Assembly (NCBI GenBank): GCA_964482685.1
Contig: CAYZZA010000031.1
Location: forward strand, 1 to 14,116
DNA length: 14,116 nucleotides
Direction: 5' to 3'
From: CAYZZA01 sp964482685
GTDB lineage: Bacteria; Bacillota; Bacilli; Lactobacillales; Carnobacteriaceae_A
Positions 1-8,108 of this stretch are shown here, piece after piece (position 1 is the first letter of the stretch; every line of letters starts with the position of its first letter). A program made the translations under genes and the position numbers. The notes below the pieces were generated by a model, which was not told where the DNA came from, ran no database searches, and saw only the letters and a list, made by a program, of their open reading frames with translations.

Positions 1-102
1 CTTTCCTGTAAATGGGCGCTCAGTCCCATTTTGTTGAGTGACACGATACTCTTCGGCTGTTAAGCGTTGTTTGAGTTCTTCTTTGTTGGCTGAGTTTTTC
101 AT
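1..102 (-). CDS. msrB: Peptide-methionine (R)-S-oxide reductase MsrB, N-terminal fragment
   Basis: Only the first 34 codons are inside the window; the gene runs off the left edge. The reading begins MKNSANKEELKQRLTAEEYR and continues with VTQQNGTERPFTGK. This is the well-conserved N-terminus of MsrB, where K-E-E-L-K-x-R-L-T, Y-x-V-T-Q-x-x-G-T-E-x-P-F-T-G is typical. MsrB reduces the R-epimer of methionine sulfoxide in oxidised proteins, using thioredoxin in the cytoplasm. The catalytic cysteine and the zinc-binding cysteines lie beyond the edge and cannot be checked. The ATG at 102-100 is preceded by purine-rich sequence (AGGCGAG, five bases before the ATG), a modest ribosome binding site. 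An msrA partner or an MsrA-MsrB fusion cannot be judged, although an ATG immediately before the MsrB domain argues against an N-terminal MsrA fusion. Confidence 0.85.
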   Translation of the reverse strand, partial: MKNSANKEELKQRLTAEEYRVTQQNGTERPFTGK

Positions 103-171
103 ATTTTCTCGCCTATCCTTTCTTTTCCTCACAATGAACTGGGATTTTAAATGTTAGTATCCCATGTATAT

Positions 172-200
172 AGTGTAATCGAAAAAAGGAAAACATACAA
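172..200 (-). promoter_or_regulatory. Candidate msrB promoter
   Basis: On the minus strand TTGTAT (195-200) and TACACT (172-177) are separated by exactly 17 bases. The -35 match is weak (three of six) and the -10 has two mismatches. An alternative TATATA lies a few bases further downstream. The position, about 70 bases before the msrB ATG, is reasonable. I see no convincing terminator between the restriction gene and msrB, so read-through is also possible. Confidence 0.3.
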
Positions 201-246
201 ATAACTGATATAAACATGTCTCTTCTAACTCAACTTTTAGTATACA

Positions 247-3114
247 TTATAGACCCACCGACATCGCGATTGTTTGTTTAAACTCCTCGTATAAATCTTG
301 TGGAACCTTATTTTTCAATACATATTGGATTTCTATTGGTTTTTCATTTTTGTACGACAGGGATTCCCCTGTCCCAATATACATATATTTTTGTGTGACA
401 TTGTTTACCATCTTATATTTCCTCACAAACAAATGGATTGTCTTTTGTCTTTCTTTAGACTGGGTTAAATCTTTCCCGCGTTCCGAATCTTGGGTAGTTG
501 TGTTTGGACTTTCCCATTGAAATTGAGTACGCGATATAAACTGGTCATTGTAATTGATCCGCTCGTCGATATCTTCTTCTTTATGAAGATCAATAAACAA
601 AAAGTAATGGTCGCCCCCCTTTCTCTCCTGTAGCGTACTGCCTCTGAACGCAGAATGTGTCTGTTGATAGTTGGCCATCAAGCCCACTTCTCTTTGGGAG
701 TATTCTTGATAGAGCTTCAAGAAAGGCGTCCCATAATCATCCATTCCAAACTCTTCTTCATAGCGAATCAACCCGTAATGAAGAGTGTCTTCTACATGCT
801 CTCTATGTTTTGCGTTTTGCAGCACAGTTGAAAACATGTCTGAGCGCTTAAATGTATTCGGACTTGTTTGAACCAGCAGACTTTCTTTTTTCTTTTCTTT
901 TTGATCAAAATATTTTCCTGACCATGTCTCGAGTGCATGCAAAGCACTTGAGGTATTTACCTGGCTTACATAACGAGATACTGTTTCACAGACATCTGCG
1001 ACGGTGAGTGTATCCTTGTCCATTGCTGCTTCAATTGTCGCAAAATCGTAAGGCCGCTTCAAAGGCAAATGGGACGACAATTCCGTCAAGACATCCATAA
1101 GCGTGTCATCATTCGTAAGCTCATTTAAGTAAATTGAATTTGGCTCAACTTTGGATAAAAACTGGAGGTAATTTCGCGAATTAGTAGAAGAGATTGATTT
1201 GTCAAAAAATTGCACAGGATCAGGTGAATATTCTACTTTTAAATACTCGTACAAAAACCAAGGTACCTTCCCACCTAAGGCTTGTTTAAACTGATGGTAA
1301 TCCTCTTTCAAATAAGACCAACTGTAAAAATTTTCGCGTTCCAATTGTTTTAATATTTGCTCCCTTGATAGTTTATCTAAGGATATATGTGAGGCTCCAG
1401 GAATATTTTTAAATCCATTTTGAACTTCACGACTAATACTTTTTTTATCCGAATAGCGAGAACCATTTAGTGCAATCGCAATCAAAAAACTTTTGCTATA
1501 ATTTCCGATAAAGTCCAATACAGTTAAAAAGTGTTTGTTTTCTTGTTTTCGCAACCCTCTTCCTAATTGTTGCGTAAACACAATCGGAGATTCAGTTGGC
1601 CGTAACATCAAGACAAGATTGATTCCCGGAATATCAATCCCTTCGTTAAAAATATCCACCGTAAAAATAACTTCTAAATCAGAAGTATCAGATTCAAGCA
1701 TTTGAATCGTTGATACGCGATCTTCCATAGAGCTTTGCCCGTATAAATAGGTGCTCTTAACGCCTCTTTTTGTAAACTCAGCGGCCATGAACTTTGCATG
1801 TTCAATCGTGACACAAAATCCTAAAGCCTTTCTTTTCTCGCCATCGTGTCCATAGAACTTCATTTTATTCACAATGAAATCTACACGCTGATTTACACTT
1901 AATTTTTCGGCAAGCTGAGAAGGAGTGAGAGTATCTGCATTAGACAAATCCACCCCTGAGGCATCTGTGATACCAAAGTAATGAAATGGAACTAGTAAAT
2001 CGTGCTCTAAAGCTTCTCGCAACCGAATATCTACTGGAAGATTGTTGTCAAATACATCAAATACGTTGCCATTATCACTTCGTTCTGGAGTTGCAGTCAT
2101 ACCTAATAGAAAAGACGGTTGGAAATAGTCCAGGACTCTTTGGTAGCTTTCACTCGTAGCGTGATGGGCTTCATCTACAATGATGTAGTCAAAGTGATTG
2201 CGCTCATATTCGTCATAGGTTCTACTCATGGTTTGAATGGTTGAAAACAAATAATCTGCCTCAGTCTCTTTGTGTCTGCCTGATAGCAACCCCACATCTT
2301 TATGTTTCAGATTGATCACTTGTTCAAAAGACTCCTTAGCTTTTTCAATGATTTCTCCCCGATGGACTAAAAAGAGCAAGCGGTCTGGTTGGACTTGTTT
2401 GACGTCGAAGGCAGACATATACGTCTTACCAGTGCCTGTAGCCGCTACTACAAGGGCTTTTGTTTGATTCTTTTTACGCAAATAAGCAAGCTTTTCCATC
2501 GCTTGTTGTTGCAACATATTAGGCTGAATAGCAGGGTCACGTGTAAATTGAAACACGACATTTGGTTCATTAACCAAAAACTTACTTTTTCGTTCCTCAA
2601 TAAAAGAGGTGTATGTAGTTAAAAAATCAGAATCTAACTGTTCACTCACTGCCCAAAGTGCATGATATGCGTCAAACACATCTTCAATCAATTCTTTGTC
2701 TGACAATGTGTCTTTTGCGATGACTTGTAAATTCCACTCTATATTGCTCTTCAATGCACTTTGAGTCAAATTGGAAGAACCTACAATAAATTTAAAATAG
2801 GTTTCATATTCAAAAATATACGCTTTTGGGTGAAACCCTATGTTTTTATTTGTTACAAATATTTTTGTCTCAATCGTATGAAAGTCCGTTAACCTTTTTA
2901 ATGCATAGGGATCTGTAAAGTTTAAGTATGTACCCGTAATAATTTTTCCTTTTACATTTTTTTCTTCGCATGCTTTAAAGCTATCCAATAATAATTGTAA
3001 ACCAGAAAAATTGACAAAAGCCACATTGAAATAAAAGCGGTGACATGTTTCCAGTGATTGGGTTAATTCTGTTAATAAATTCCCTCTAGTTGAATTCGTA
3101 ATCAGTGTATGCAT
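247..3114 (-). CDS. sauUSI: SauUSI-like type IV modification-dependent restriction enzyme (PLD nuclease, SF2 helicase, DUF3427)
   Basis: Predicted single-chain, ATP-dependent endonuclease that cuts DNA carrying modified cytosine; Staphylococcus aureus SauUSI (953 aa) has the same architecture and size. With numbering from the upstream Met (958 aa) I see a phospholipase-D type nuclease domain at about 1-160 with H98-P-K100 and GSSN (115-118). An SF2 helicase core follows: Walker A ATGTGKT (228-234), DEAH (317-320), TAT (343-345) and QQLGRGLR (518-525). The DUF3427-type C-terminus covers roughly 700-958; in SauUSI this region recognises 5-methylcytosine. The frame at 3123 opens with an ATG directly abutting TTAGG. 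The Met three codons later (3114) has AGGATGAG at proper spacing, so I place the start there (955 aa). No methyltransferase is adjacent, as expected for type IV. The gene looks intact. A DNA-repair helicase role is the main alternative; the domain order argues against it. Confidence 0.82.
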   Translation of the reverse strand: MHTLITNSTRGNLLTELTQSLETCHRFYFNVAFVNFSGLQLLLDSFKACEEKNVKGKIITGTYLNFTDPYALKRLTDFHTIETKIFVTNKNIGFHPKAYIFEYETYFKFIVGSSNLTQSALKSNIEWNLQVIAKDTLSDKELIEDVFDAYHALWAVSEQLDSDFLTTYTSFIEERKSKFLVNEPNVVFQFTRDPAIQPNMLQQQAMEKLAYLRKKNQTKALVVAATGTGKTYMSAFDVKQVQPDRLLFLVHRGEIIEKAKESFEQVINLKHKDVGLLSGRHKETEADYLFSTIQTMSRTYDEYERNHFDYIIVDEAHHATSESYQRVLDYFQPSFLLGMTATPERSDNGNVFDVFDNNLPVDIRLREALEHDLLVPFHYFGITDASGVDLSNADTLTPSQLAEKLSVNQRVDFIVNKMKFYGHDGEKRKALGFCVTIEHAKFMAAEFTKRGVKSTYLYGQSSMEDRVSTIQMLESDTSDLEVIFTVDIFNEGIDIPGINLVLMLRPTESPIVFTQQLGRGLRKQENKHFLTVLDFIGNYSKSFLIAIALNGSRYSDKKSISREVQNGFKNIPGASHISLDKLSREQILKQLERENFYSWSYLKEDYHQFKQALGGKVPWFLYEYLKVEYSPDPVQFFDKSISSTNSRNYLQFLSKVEPNSIYLNELTNDDTLMDVLTELSSHLPLKRPYDFATIEAAMDKDTLTVADVCETVSRYVSQVNTSSALHALETWSGKYFDQKEKKKESLLVQTSPNTFKRSDMFSTVLQNAKHREHVEDTLHYGLIRYEEEFGMDDYGTPFLKLYQEYSQREVGLMANYQQTHSAFRGSTLQERKGGDHYFLFIDLHKEEDIDERINYNDQFISRTQFQWESPNTTTQDSERGKDLTQSKERQKTIHLFVRKYKMVNNVTQKYMYIGTGESLSYKNEKPIEIQYVLKNKVPQDLYEEFKQTIAMSVGL

Positions 3115-3118
3115 TTTT

Positions 3119-3126
3119 CTCATCCT
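3119..3126 (-). promoter_or_regulatory. Ribosome binding site that decides the restriction-gene start
   Basis: AGGATGAG on the minus strand ends four bases before the ATG at 3114-3112; counted from its AGGA core the spacing is eight bases. The same bases include the earlier in-frame ATG at 3123-3121, which would have no spacing to its AGG. This favours the second Met as the true start. Confidence 0.5.
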
Positions 3127-3159
3127 AATCGTGTAGTCTATACAACCCTTGTTCCTTGC

Positions 3160-3168
3160 AGTATAGCA
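3160..3168 (-). promoter_or_regulatory. Candidate extended -10 promoter of the restriction gene
   Basis: TGCTATACT on the minus strand is an extended -10 element (TGn plus TATACT, one mismatch from TATAAT). No good -35 hexamer lies 16-18 bases upstream, which is typical of extended -10 promoters. It lies 46 bases before the preferred start codon and downstream of the mutL terminator. Its first bases overlap a 7-bp inverted repeat (3165-3188). Confidence 0.4.
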
Positions 3169-3188
3169 TAACGGCTTTTTTTTATGCT
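3165..3188. repeat. 7-bp inverted repeat overlapping the restriction-gene promoter
   Basis: AGCATAA (3165-3171) and TTATGCT (3182-3188) are perfect inverted repeats around a 10-base spacer rich in A/T. One arm overlaps the extended -10 element. The geometry fits a small operator for a dimeric repressor. It could instead be a chance AT-rich palindrome or a weak hairpin. I do not recognise the site as belonging to a known regulator. Confidence 0.35.
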
Positions 3189-3219
3189 CATTGCATGGCT
3201 TCTATGAGGCATATCTGAT

Positions 3220-3276
3220 AAAAAACAACTAAAAGCCCTCTGTATGCATGTACCAACAGGTATACAGAGGGCTTTT
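3220..3276 (-). terminator. Rho-independent terminator after mutL
   Basis: Perfect 15-bp inverted repeat (3231-3245 and 3262-3276; AAAAGCCCTCTGTAT and its complement) with a 16-base loop. On the minus strand the stem ends in GCTTTT and is followed shortly by a run of six T (3225-3220). It lies 21 bases beyond the mutL stop codon and closes the ymdB-mutS-mutL unit. The symmetrical A/T ends might allow some function in both directions, but no plus-strand gene is present to need it. Confidence 0.9.
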
Positions 3277-3297
3277 GATATTATTTACTTTACTTTT

Positions 3298-5214
3298 TTA
3301 GCGATCTTGTATTCGTTTAAACATTTTTTCTATTTCATACACCGTAAATTGAATCATGACTGGACGTCCATGTGGACAATTGTAGGGGTTTTCTGCTTTA
3401 GCTAAATCTACCAACAATTGCCGTGCTTCTGAATCGCTAATATAATAATTCGCTTTGATGGAGCGTTTGCAACTCATCATGATTGCTGTGGCTTCGCGAA
3501 AGGTCGCAATACTCAAGGTATCGTGTTCCAACACAAAATCAATCATCTCTTTGACTGTGGCTTCTTCTTGCCCTTGCACAAACCAAGATGGGTGACTGCG
3601 AACCAAAAAACTATTTTGTCCAAATGGCTCCACATATAACCCGGACTCTTGTAAAAGGTCTATTTTTTCTTTAATGAGAATTGCATCGTTCACTGGGTAA
3701 TCCAACATCAAAGGAACTAGGAGGTCTTGTTGGAAAGTTTCCCTTTCGCCAATCTCTTTTCGGTAAAACTCGTATTTAATGCGTTCTTGGGCTGCATGTT
3801 GGTCAATCATGTAAAACCCTTCTTCATTTTGCGCAAACAAGTAAGTCCCATGCATTTGGCCAATGTAGTCCAATTGCGGAAAGCCTTCTATCTGATTCTC
3901 TTTCGGTTGGCGCAGTCGTTTCTGAGCCGTCTCCACAAAATCTTGTGGGTGTAGCGAAGAAACGGGCGGTGCATCCTCGTCCGTTAGGGACGTAAAAGAA
4001 GGAGATAGTTCTTCAAGTCCTCCAAATGGAGAAAAAGAGGTCCTTGTTGCTTCAGATGTAAAAGAAGAAGGGATTCTTTCTTCACCCCACTCCGATTGTT
4101 GGGATGGAAACGGAGAAGCGGAAGAAGACGGTTCGGTCTCGTTCCTATTTTTGAAGATACTTTCTTGGTCATACACCTGTTCGGGTGCTTGTTCTTTTTG
4201 TTTGATGCTCTCAAGTCCATGCGGAATACGTGTTTCATGGTTCATAACCGCAGAAACCGCTTGTTTCAAAAGAGCCACTAGTTCATCTTCTTTACTAATT
4301 CTGATTTCTTGTTTCGTTGGATGAACGTTTACATCTAGTAAGAGAGGATCTAACTTGATATCAATCACTGCAATCGGGAAACGCCCAATCATTAATTTAG
4401 ACCCATAGGCGTTCACTAAGGCATTGGTCAGGACGTAGCTTTTGACATACCGTCCATTCACAATTAAGGTCACGTATTGTCTGCCCGCACGTGTCAACTC
4501 AGGAAGAGACGTCAAGCCTTGGACTTCAAAATCACGGTATTTTGCGTGAAATGGAATCATTTTCCGAGCCGTATCTACTCCATACACACCGGCTACCGCT
4601 TGTTGGAGATCTCCATGGCCGGGCGTACGCATATACACACTCCCATCATGCACAAAGCGAAACGCAATCTCTGGGTGTGCCAACGCAGACCGATTCACGA
4701 CATCGGCAATATGTGCCAGTTCTGTTTTCAATGATTTGATGTGCTTAAGTCTCGCGGGTGTATTGTAAAACAATTGTTCCACGGTAATGGTTGTCCCTGT
4801 TCGAGATGTCCCAGCGCCGCTTTCGACAATCTCTCCTCCACGTAACAGCACCCGCTTTCCGGCTTCGTCTCCTGTAGACGTTTCAATCGTACACTCAGAA
4901 ACAGACGCGATACTTGGCAAGGCTTCTCCACGAAACCCTAAGGTTCGAATCCGAAACAAATCTTCTGTGTAGTAGAGCTTACTCGTTGCGTGTCGCTCAA
5001 AAGCTCGTTCTACTTCATCCGCTGGGATGCCGCGTCCGTTGTCAATCACTTGAATTTTTCGAATCCCTGCTTCTTCTACATCAATGTCAATCCGGGTACT
5101 CCCTGCGTCAATCGCATTTTCAATCAATTCCTTTACAACAGAAGCCGGACGCTCGATGACTTCTCCCGCTGCGATTTGGTTGGCAAGTGTAGGAGACAAA
5201 ATTTCAATTCCCAT
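3298..5214 (-). CDS. mutL: DNA mismatch repair endonuclease MutL
   Basis: MutL is the ATP-driven mediator of mismatch repair. In bacteria without MutH, such as this group, it also nicks the new strand. The 638-aa protein (B. subtilis about 627) starts with the GHKL ATPase: E29 and N33 in ELIENAIDAG, D58 in DNGRGI, GFRGEA (93-98) and VHPTKQEIR. A Ser/Pro/Glu-rich linker follows at roughly 340-440. The C-terminal dimerisation and nuclease domain carries DQHA(x)2E(x)4E from 471, SCKRSIK (581-587), CPHGRP (613-618) and FKR (632-634), so the endonuclease site is complete. QDLLVP (496-501) matches the sliding-clamp binding motif of B. subtilis MutL. The ATG at 5214 has AAAGGAGG seven bases upstream (5222-5229). 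It follows mutS by 101 bases with no terminator between them, so the two are probably cotranscribed. Confidence 0.97.
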   Translation of the reverse strand: MGIEILSPTLANQIAAGEVIERPASVVKELIENAIDAGSTRIDIDVEEAGIRKIQVIDNGRGIPADEVERAFERHATSKLYYTEDLFRIRTLGFRGEALPSIASVSECTIETSTGDEAGKRVLLRGGEIVESGAGTSRTGTTITVEQLFYNTPARLKHIKSLKTELAHIADVVNRSALAHPEIAFRFVHDGSVYMRTPGHGDLQQAVAGVYGVDTARKMIPFHAKYRDFEVQGLTSLPELTRAGRQYVTLIVNGRYVKSYVLTNALVNAYGSKLMIGRFPIAVIDIKLDPLLLDVNVHPTKQEIRISKEDELVALLKQAVSAVMNHETRIPHGLESIKQKEQAPEQVYDQESIFKNRNETEPSSSASPFPSQQSEWGEERIPSSFTSEATRTSFSPFGGLEELSPSFTSLTDEDAPPVSSLHPQDFVETAQKRLRQPKENQIEGFPQLDYIGQMHGTYLFAQNEEGFYMIDQHAAQERIKYEFYRKEIGERETFQQDLLVPLMLDYPVNDAILIKEKIDLLQESGLYVEPFGQNSFLVRSHPSWFVQGQEEATVKEMIDFVLEHDTLSIATFREATAIMMSCKRSIKANYYISDSEARQLLVDLAKAENPYNCPHGRPVMIQFTVYEIEKMFKRIQDR

Positions 5215-5315
5215 AATCGTTCCTCCTTTCCTTTAGTCTGATTCATCGTATTTCCTTCTATCTGTTCTTCCTGCTTGTCCCTATACATTCTTTTTACCCC
5301 ATTACGTGCATATAC

Positions 5316-8084
5316 TCAGTGGGTCTTAAAGAGTGTTTCTTGCATCGCATACAAAGTCTGCAAAGCCTCCATCGGCGTCATATTGGCAATAGACAGCCGT
5401 TTCAACTCTTTGACTAGTTGGTCTTCTACGTGTGATGTTTTCTTTTTTGGAACTGGAGTGGGGTCTTCTGGCAACAATTCGGTTTGAATACTTTCTTCTA
5501 CTTTATCTTGTAATTCTGTATNNNNNNNNNNNNNNNNNNNNNNNNNNNNNNNNNNNNNNNNNNNNNNNNNNNNNNNNNNNNNNNNNNNNNNNNNNNNNNN
5601 NNNNNNNNNNNNNNNNNNNNNATCCTGCTGTGTTACAGGAGTGTCACTTTTTCCTTGATCTACAGACAGAGAGACGGATTCTTTTTTAAATGGAATCGGA
5701 TTTTGTTGTTCCAAAGCCTCTAAGATGACGGTTGCTCGTGTTAAAATTGCATCTGGAATGCCAGCTCGTTTTGCTGCTTGAATCCCAAAACTTCTATCCG
5801 CAGGTCCAGGCAAGACTTTATGCAAAAACACCAATTCGCCTTTTTCTTCCACTGCTCCAACATGTACGTTTTCCAAACGTGCCAATCGCTCTTCTAGTGC
5901 AGTCAACTCGTGATAATGTGTTGAAAACAAGATTTTTGCGCGGACATGTTCGTGTGTATGTTCAATGATGGCTTCTGCAAGAGCCATTCCGTCATACGTA
6001 GCCGTTCCGCGACCGAGTTCATCAAAGAGGATCAAACTTTTGTCTGTGGCGTGTTGGAGCGCTTCATTTGCCTCCATCATTTCCACCATAAACGTACTTT
6101 GCCCACTAATTAAATCATCCATCGCGCCAATTCGTGTAAAGATTTGGTCAAACAACGGCAAGTGAGCCGTCTCTGCTGGAACAAAACACCCCATTTGTGC
6201 CATCACAACCGTTAAAGCAACTTGTCTCATATACGTACTCTTCCCAGACATGTTCGGACCTGTAATGAGGAGGATGTCTTGTTTCTCTCCCATCAGTACG
6301 TCGTTGGGCACATACGTATTGGAGCCCATCACCCGTTCTACAACAGGGTGTCTGCCTCCTCGAATGTCTACCGATTGAGAGTCGATTTGAAAACTTGGAC
6401 GATTGTAGCGGTGTTTGTCGCTGACAACCGCAAAGGACTGGAGCACATCGATCTCCGCAACCGTTTCTGCTAAACGTTGGAGTGGGGCGATGTACGTTTT
6501 GATCTCTAGACGAAGTTTTTGAAACAACGCTTGTTCCAACGCAATCGATTTGTCTTCAGCATCTAAAATCAGCCGCTCTTTTTCTTTTAATTCAGGAGTG
6601 ATAAAGCGCTCCGCATTGGCAAGCGTTTGCTTGCGTTCGTAGCGTTCGGTATCGACTTTATCTAAATGTGACTTGGTGATTTCAATGTAATAGCCAAATA
6701 CTTTATTAAAGCCGATCTTCAACGTTCGAATCCCTGACTTTTTTCTCTCTGCTTGTTCCAAGGACGCAATCCACTGTTTCCCGTTATGCATCGCATCGCG
6801 GTACGTATCCAGTTGTGTGTCGTACCCATCTTTGATAATGTTGCCTTCGGTCACAGACAAAGGAGGATCGTCATGTACAGCACGTTCAATCAACGCGAGT
6901 GCTTCTGGGACCGGATCCAATCTGTCTAATAACGGTGTCCACTCTCCGTGATCCATGGTGGCGATCAAGCGTTTAAGATGAGGGATTTGCTTCAAAGACG
7001 TTTTGAGTTGAATCAAATCACGCCCATTGACGTTTCCAAAGGCTACTTTTCCTGCCAACCGTTCCAAATCGTATACATCTTCCAACATCGTCGTCAAATC
7101 GCTGCGCTCGAAATAATGCGTCAATAGACTGTCAACTAGGTCTAGGCGGGCTTCAATCGCAGACTTAGACAACAAAGGCTTGTCGATCCATTGTTTCAAT
7201 TTACGTCCGCCCATGGCTGTTTTGGTTTCATCCAACAACCACACGAGCGTGCCTTTTTTGGATCGATCACGCAATGACACTTGAAGTTCTAAGTTTCGCT
7301 TGGCCGATTGGCCTATGCGTAAAAACTGTGTGCTGTCATACGTTTCTGCTTTTTTTAGGTGGTCCAAGCTGCGCAATTGAGTTTCGTATAGGTACGTAAT
7401 CAACAATTCCAACACCCCAAGCAACTTAGCATCTTCGACTTCTTCTACGACAAACGTATAATCTGCTGGCAAAGTTTGCTTGGCCGATTCGGACACCAAT
7501 ATGGATAATCTTTCTTCTAACTCAGCTTCAATCCCTAATTCTGTACCTTCTTCTACCACCACTTCACGTGTGTGGAGGCTACTTAGCTCGTTGAACAACT
7601 CTTCGTGGTCATCAAAAGATGTGACGCGTAATTCTCCAGTAGACAAATCTGCATAAGCCAATTGGAACCGCCCATTTGTTTTCATGACAGCCGACAAATA
7701 GTTGTTTGTCTTTGCGTCTAGTTTCGTTGAATCAACCGCTGTCCCTGGGGTTACAAGTTGGACGACCTCTCGCTTGACCATGCCTTTGGCTGTTTTGGGG
7801 TCTTCAACTTGTTCACAGATCGCCACTTTATACCCTTTTTCAACCAAGGTGTCGATGTAGCCTCTAGCTGAATGATACGGGACACCACACATTGGAACAG
7901 GGTCTTCCGCGTTGCGGTTGCGGCTTGTCAACGTCAATTCTAAAATTTTAGCACCTTGTACAGCGTCATCAAAAAACATTTCATAAAAATCTCCCAATCG
8001 ATAAAAAAGAAACGCATCCGGGTACTTGGCTTTGATGCCGTGGTATTGTTGCATCATCGGTGTTTGTGCAGGTTTTTTAGTCAC
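5316..8084 (-). CDS. mutS: DNA mismatch recognition protein MutS (interrupted by an assembly gap)
   Basis: MutS binds mismatches and small loops and, on ATP exchange, recruits MutL. Domain I has the mismatch-probing F-x-E (F33, E35 in GDFYEMF). The ATPase domain has GPNMSGKST (609-617), STFMVE (663-668), DELGRGT (688-694) and THYHE (722-726), all intact. The C-terminal helices end in a typical MTPMEALQTLYAM block. The start is GTG at 8084-8082, supported by AGAGGAG (8092-8098) seven bases upstream; no closer in-frame ATG has such a site. ymdB ends 24 bases before it. A 100-N gap at 5522-5621 hides part of the linker between ATPase and C-terminal helices. The visible 888 residues already exceed the 858 of B. 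subtilis MutS, so the linker is long. The frame stays open across the N run, but the true gap length is unknown. Confidence 0.95.
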   Translation of the reverse strand: MTKKPAQTPMMQQYHGIKAKYPDAFLFYRLGDFYEMFFDDAVQGAKILELTLTSRNRNAEDPVPMCGVPYHSARGYIDTLVEKGYKVAICEQVEDPKTAKGMVKREVVQLVTPGTAVDSTKLDAKTNNYLSAVMKTNGRFQLAYADLSTGELRVTSFDDHEELFNELSSLHTREVVVEEGTELGIEAELEERLSILVSESAKQTLPADYTFVVEEVEDAKLLGVLELLITYLYETQLRSLDHLKKAETYDSTQFLRIGQSAKRNLELQVSLRDRSKKGTLVWLLDETKTAMGGRKLKQWIDKPLLSKSAIEARLDLVDSLLTHYFERSDLTTMLEDVYDLERLAGKVAFGNVNGRDLIQLKTSLKQIPHLKRLIATMDHGEWTPLLDRLDPVPEALALIERAVHDDPPLSVTEGNIIKDGYDTQLDTYRDAMHNGKQWIASLEQAERKKSGIRTLKIGFNKVFGYYIEITKSHLDKVDTERYERKQTLANAERFITPELKEKERLILDAEDKSIALEQALFQKLRLEIKTYIAPLQRLAETVAEIDVLQSFAVVSDKHRYNRPSFQIDSQSVDIRGGRHPVVERVMGSNTYVPNDVLMGEKQDILLITGPNMSGKSTYMRQVALTVVMAQMGCFVPAETAHLPLFDQIFTRIGAMDDLISGQSTFMVEMMEANEALQHATDKSLILFDELGRGTATYDGMALAEAIIEHTHEHVRAKILFSTHYHELTALEERLARLENVHVGAVEEKGELVFLHKVLPGPADRSFGIQAAKRAGIPDAILTRATVILEALEQQNPIPFKKESVSLSVDQGKSDTPVTQQDXXXXXXXXXXXXXXXXXXXXXXXXXXXXXXXXXXTELQDKVEESIQTELLPEDPTPVPKKKTSHVEDQLVKELKRLSIANMTPMEALQTLYAMQETLFKTH
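5522..5621. other. Assembly gap of exactly 100 N inside mutS
   Basis: The sequence is replaced by 100 undetermined bases. A round 100 is the usual placeholder for a gap of unknown length. The flanking residues (ending TPVTQQD before it, starting TELQDK after it) are a polar, low-complexity linker. The true length must be 1 modulo 3 if the reading frame is to be kept. Confidence 0.95.
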
Positions 8085-8091
8085 ACTCAGT

Positions 8092-8098
8092 CTCCTCT
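8092..8098 (-). promoter_or_regulatory. Ribosome binding site supporting the GTG start of mutS
   Basis: AGAGGAG on the minus strand, seven bases before the GTG at 8084. The next in-frame ATG codons are residues 10 and 11, too far away to use this site and already inside the conserved N-terminus. Confidence 0.75.
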
Positions 8099-8108
8099 CT
8101 TTCTTCGT

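Noticed and set aside
103..3230. Mobile element or genomic island carrying the restriction gene
   Set aside because: I saw no transposase, integrase, convincing flanking direct repeats or tRNA around it; short shared TATAC words at both ends are not enough.
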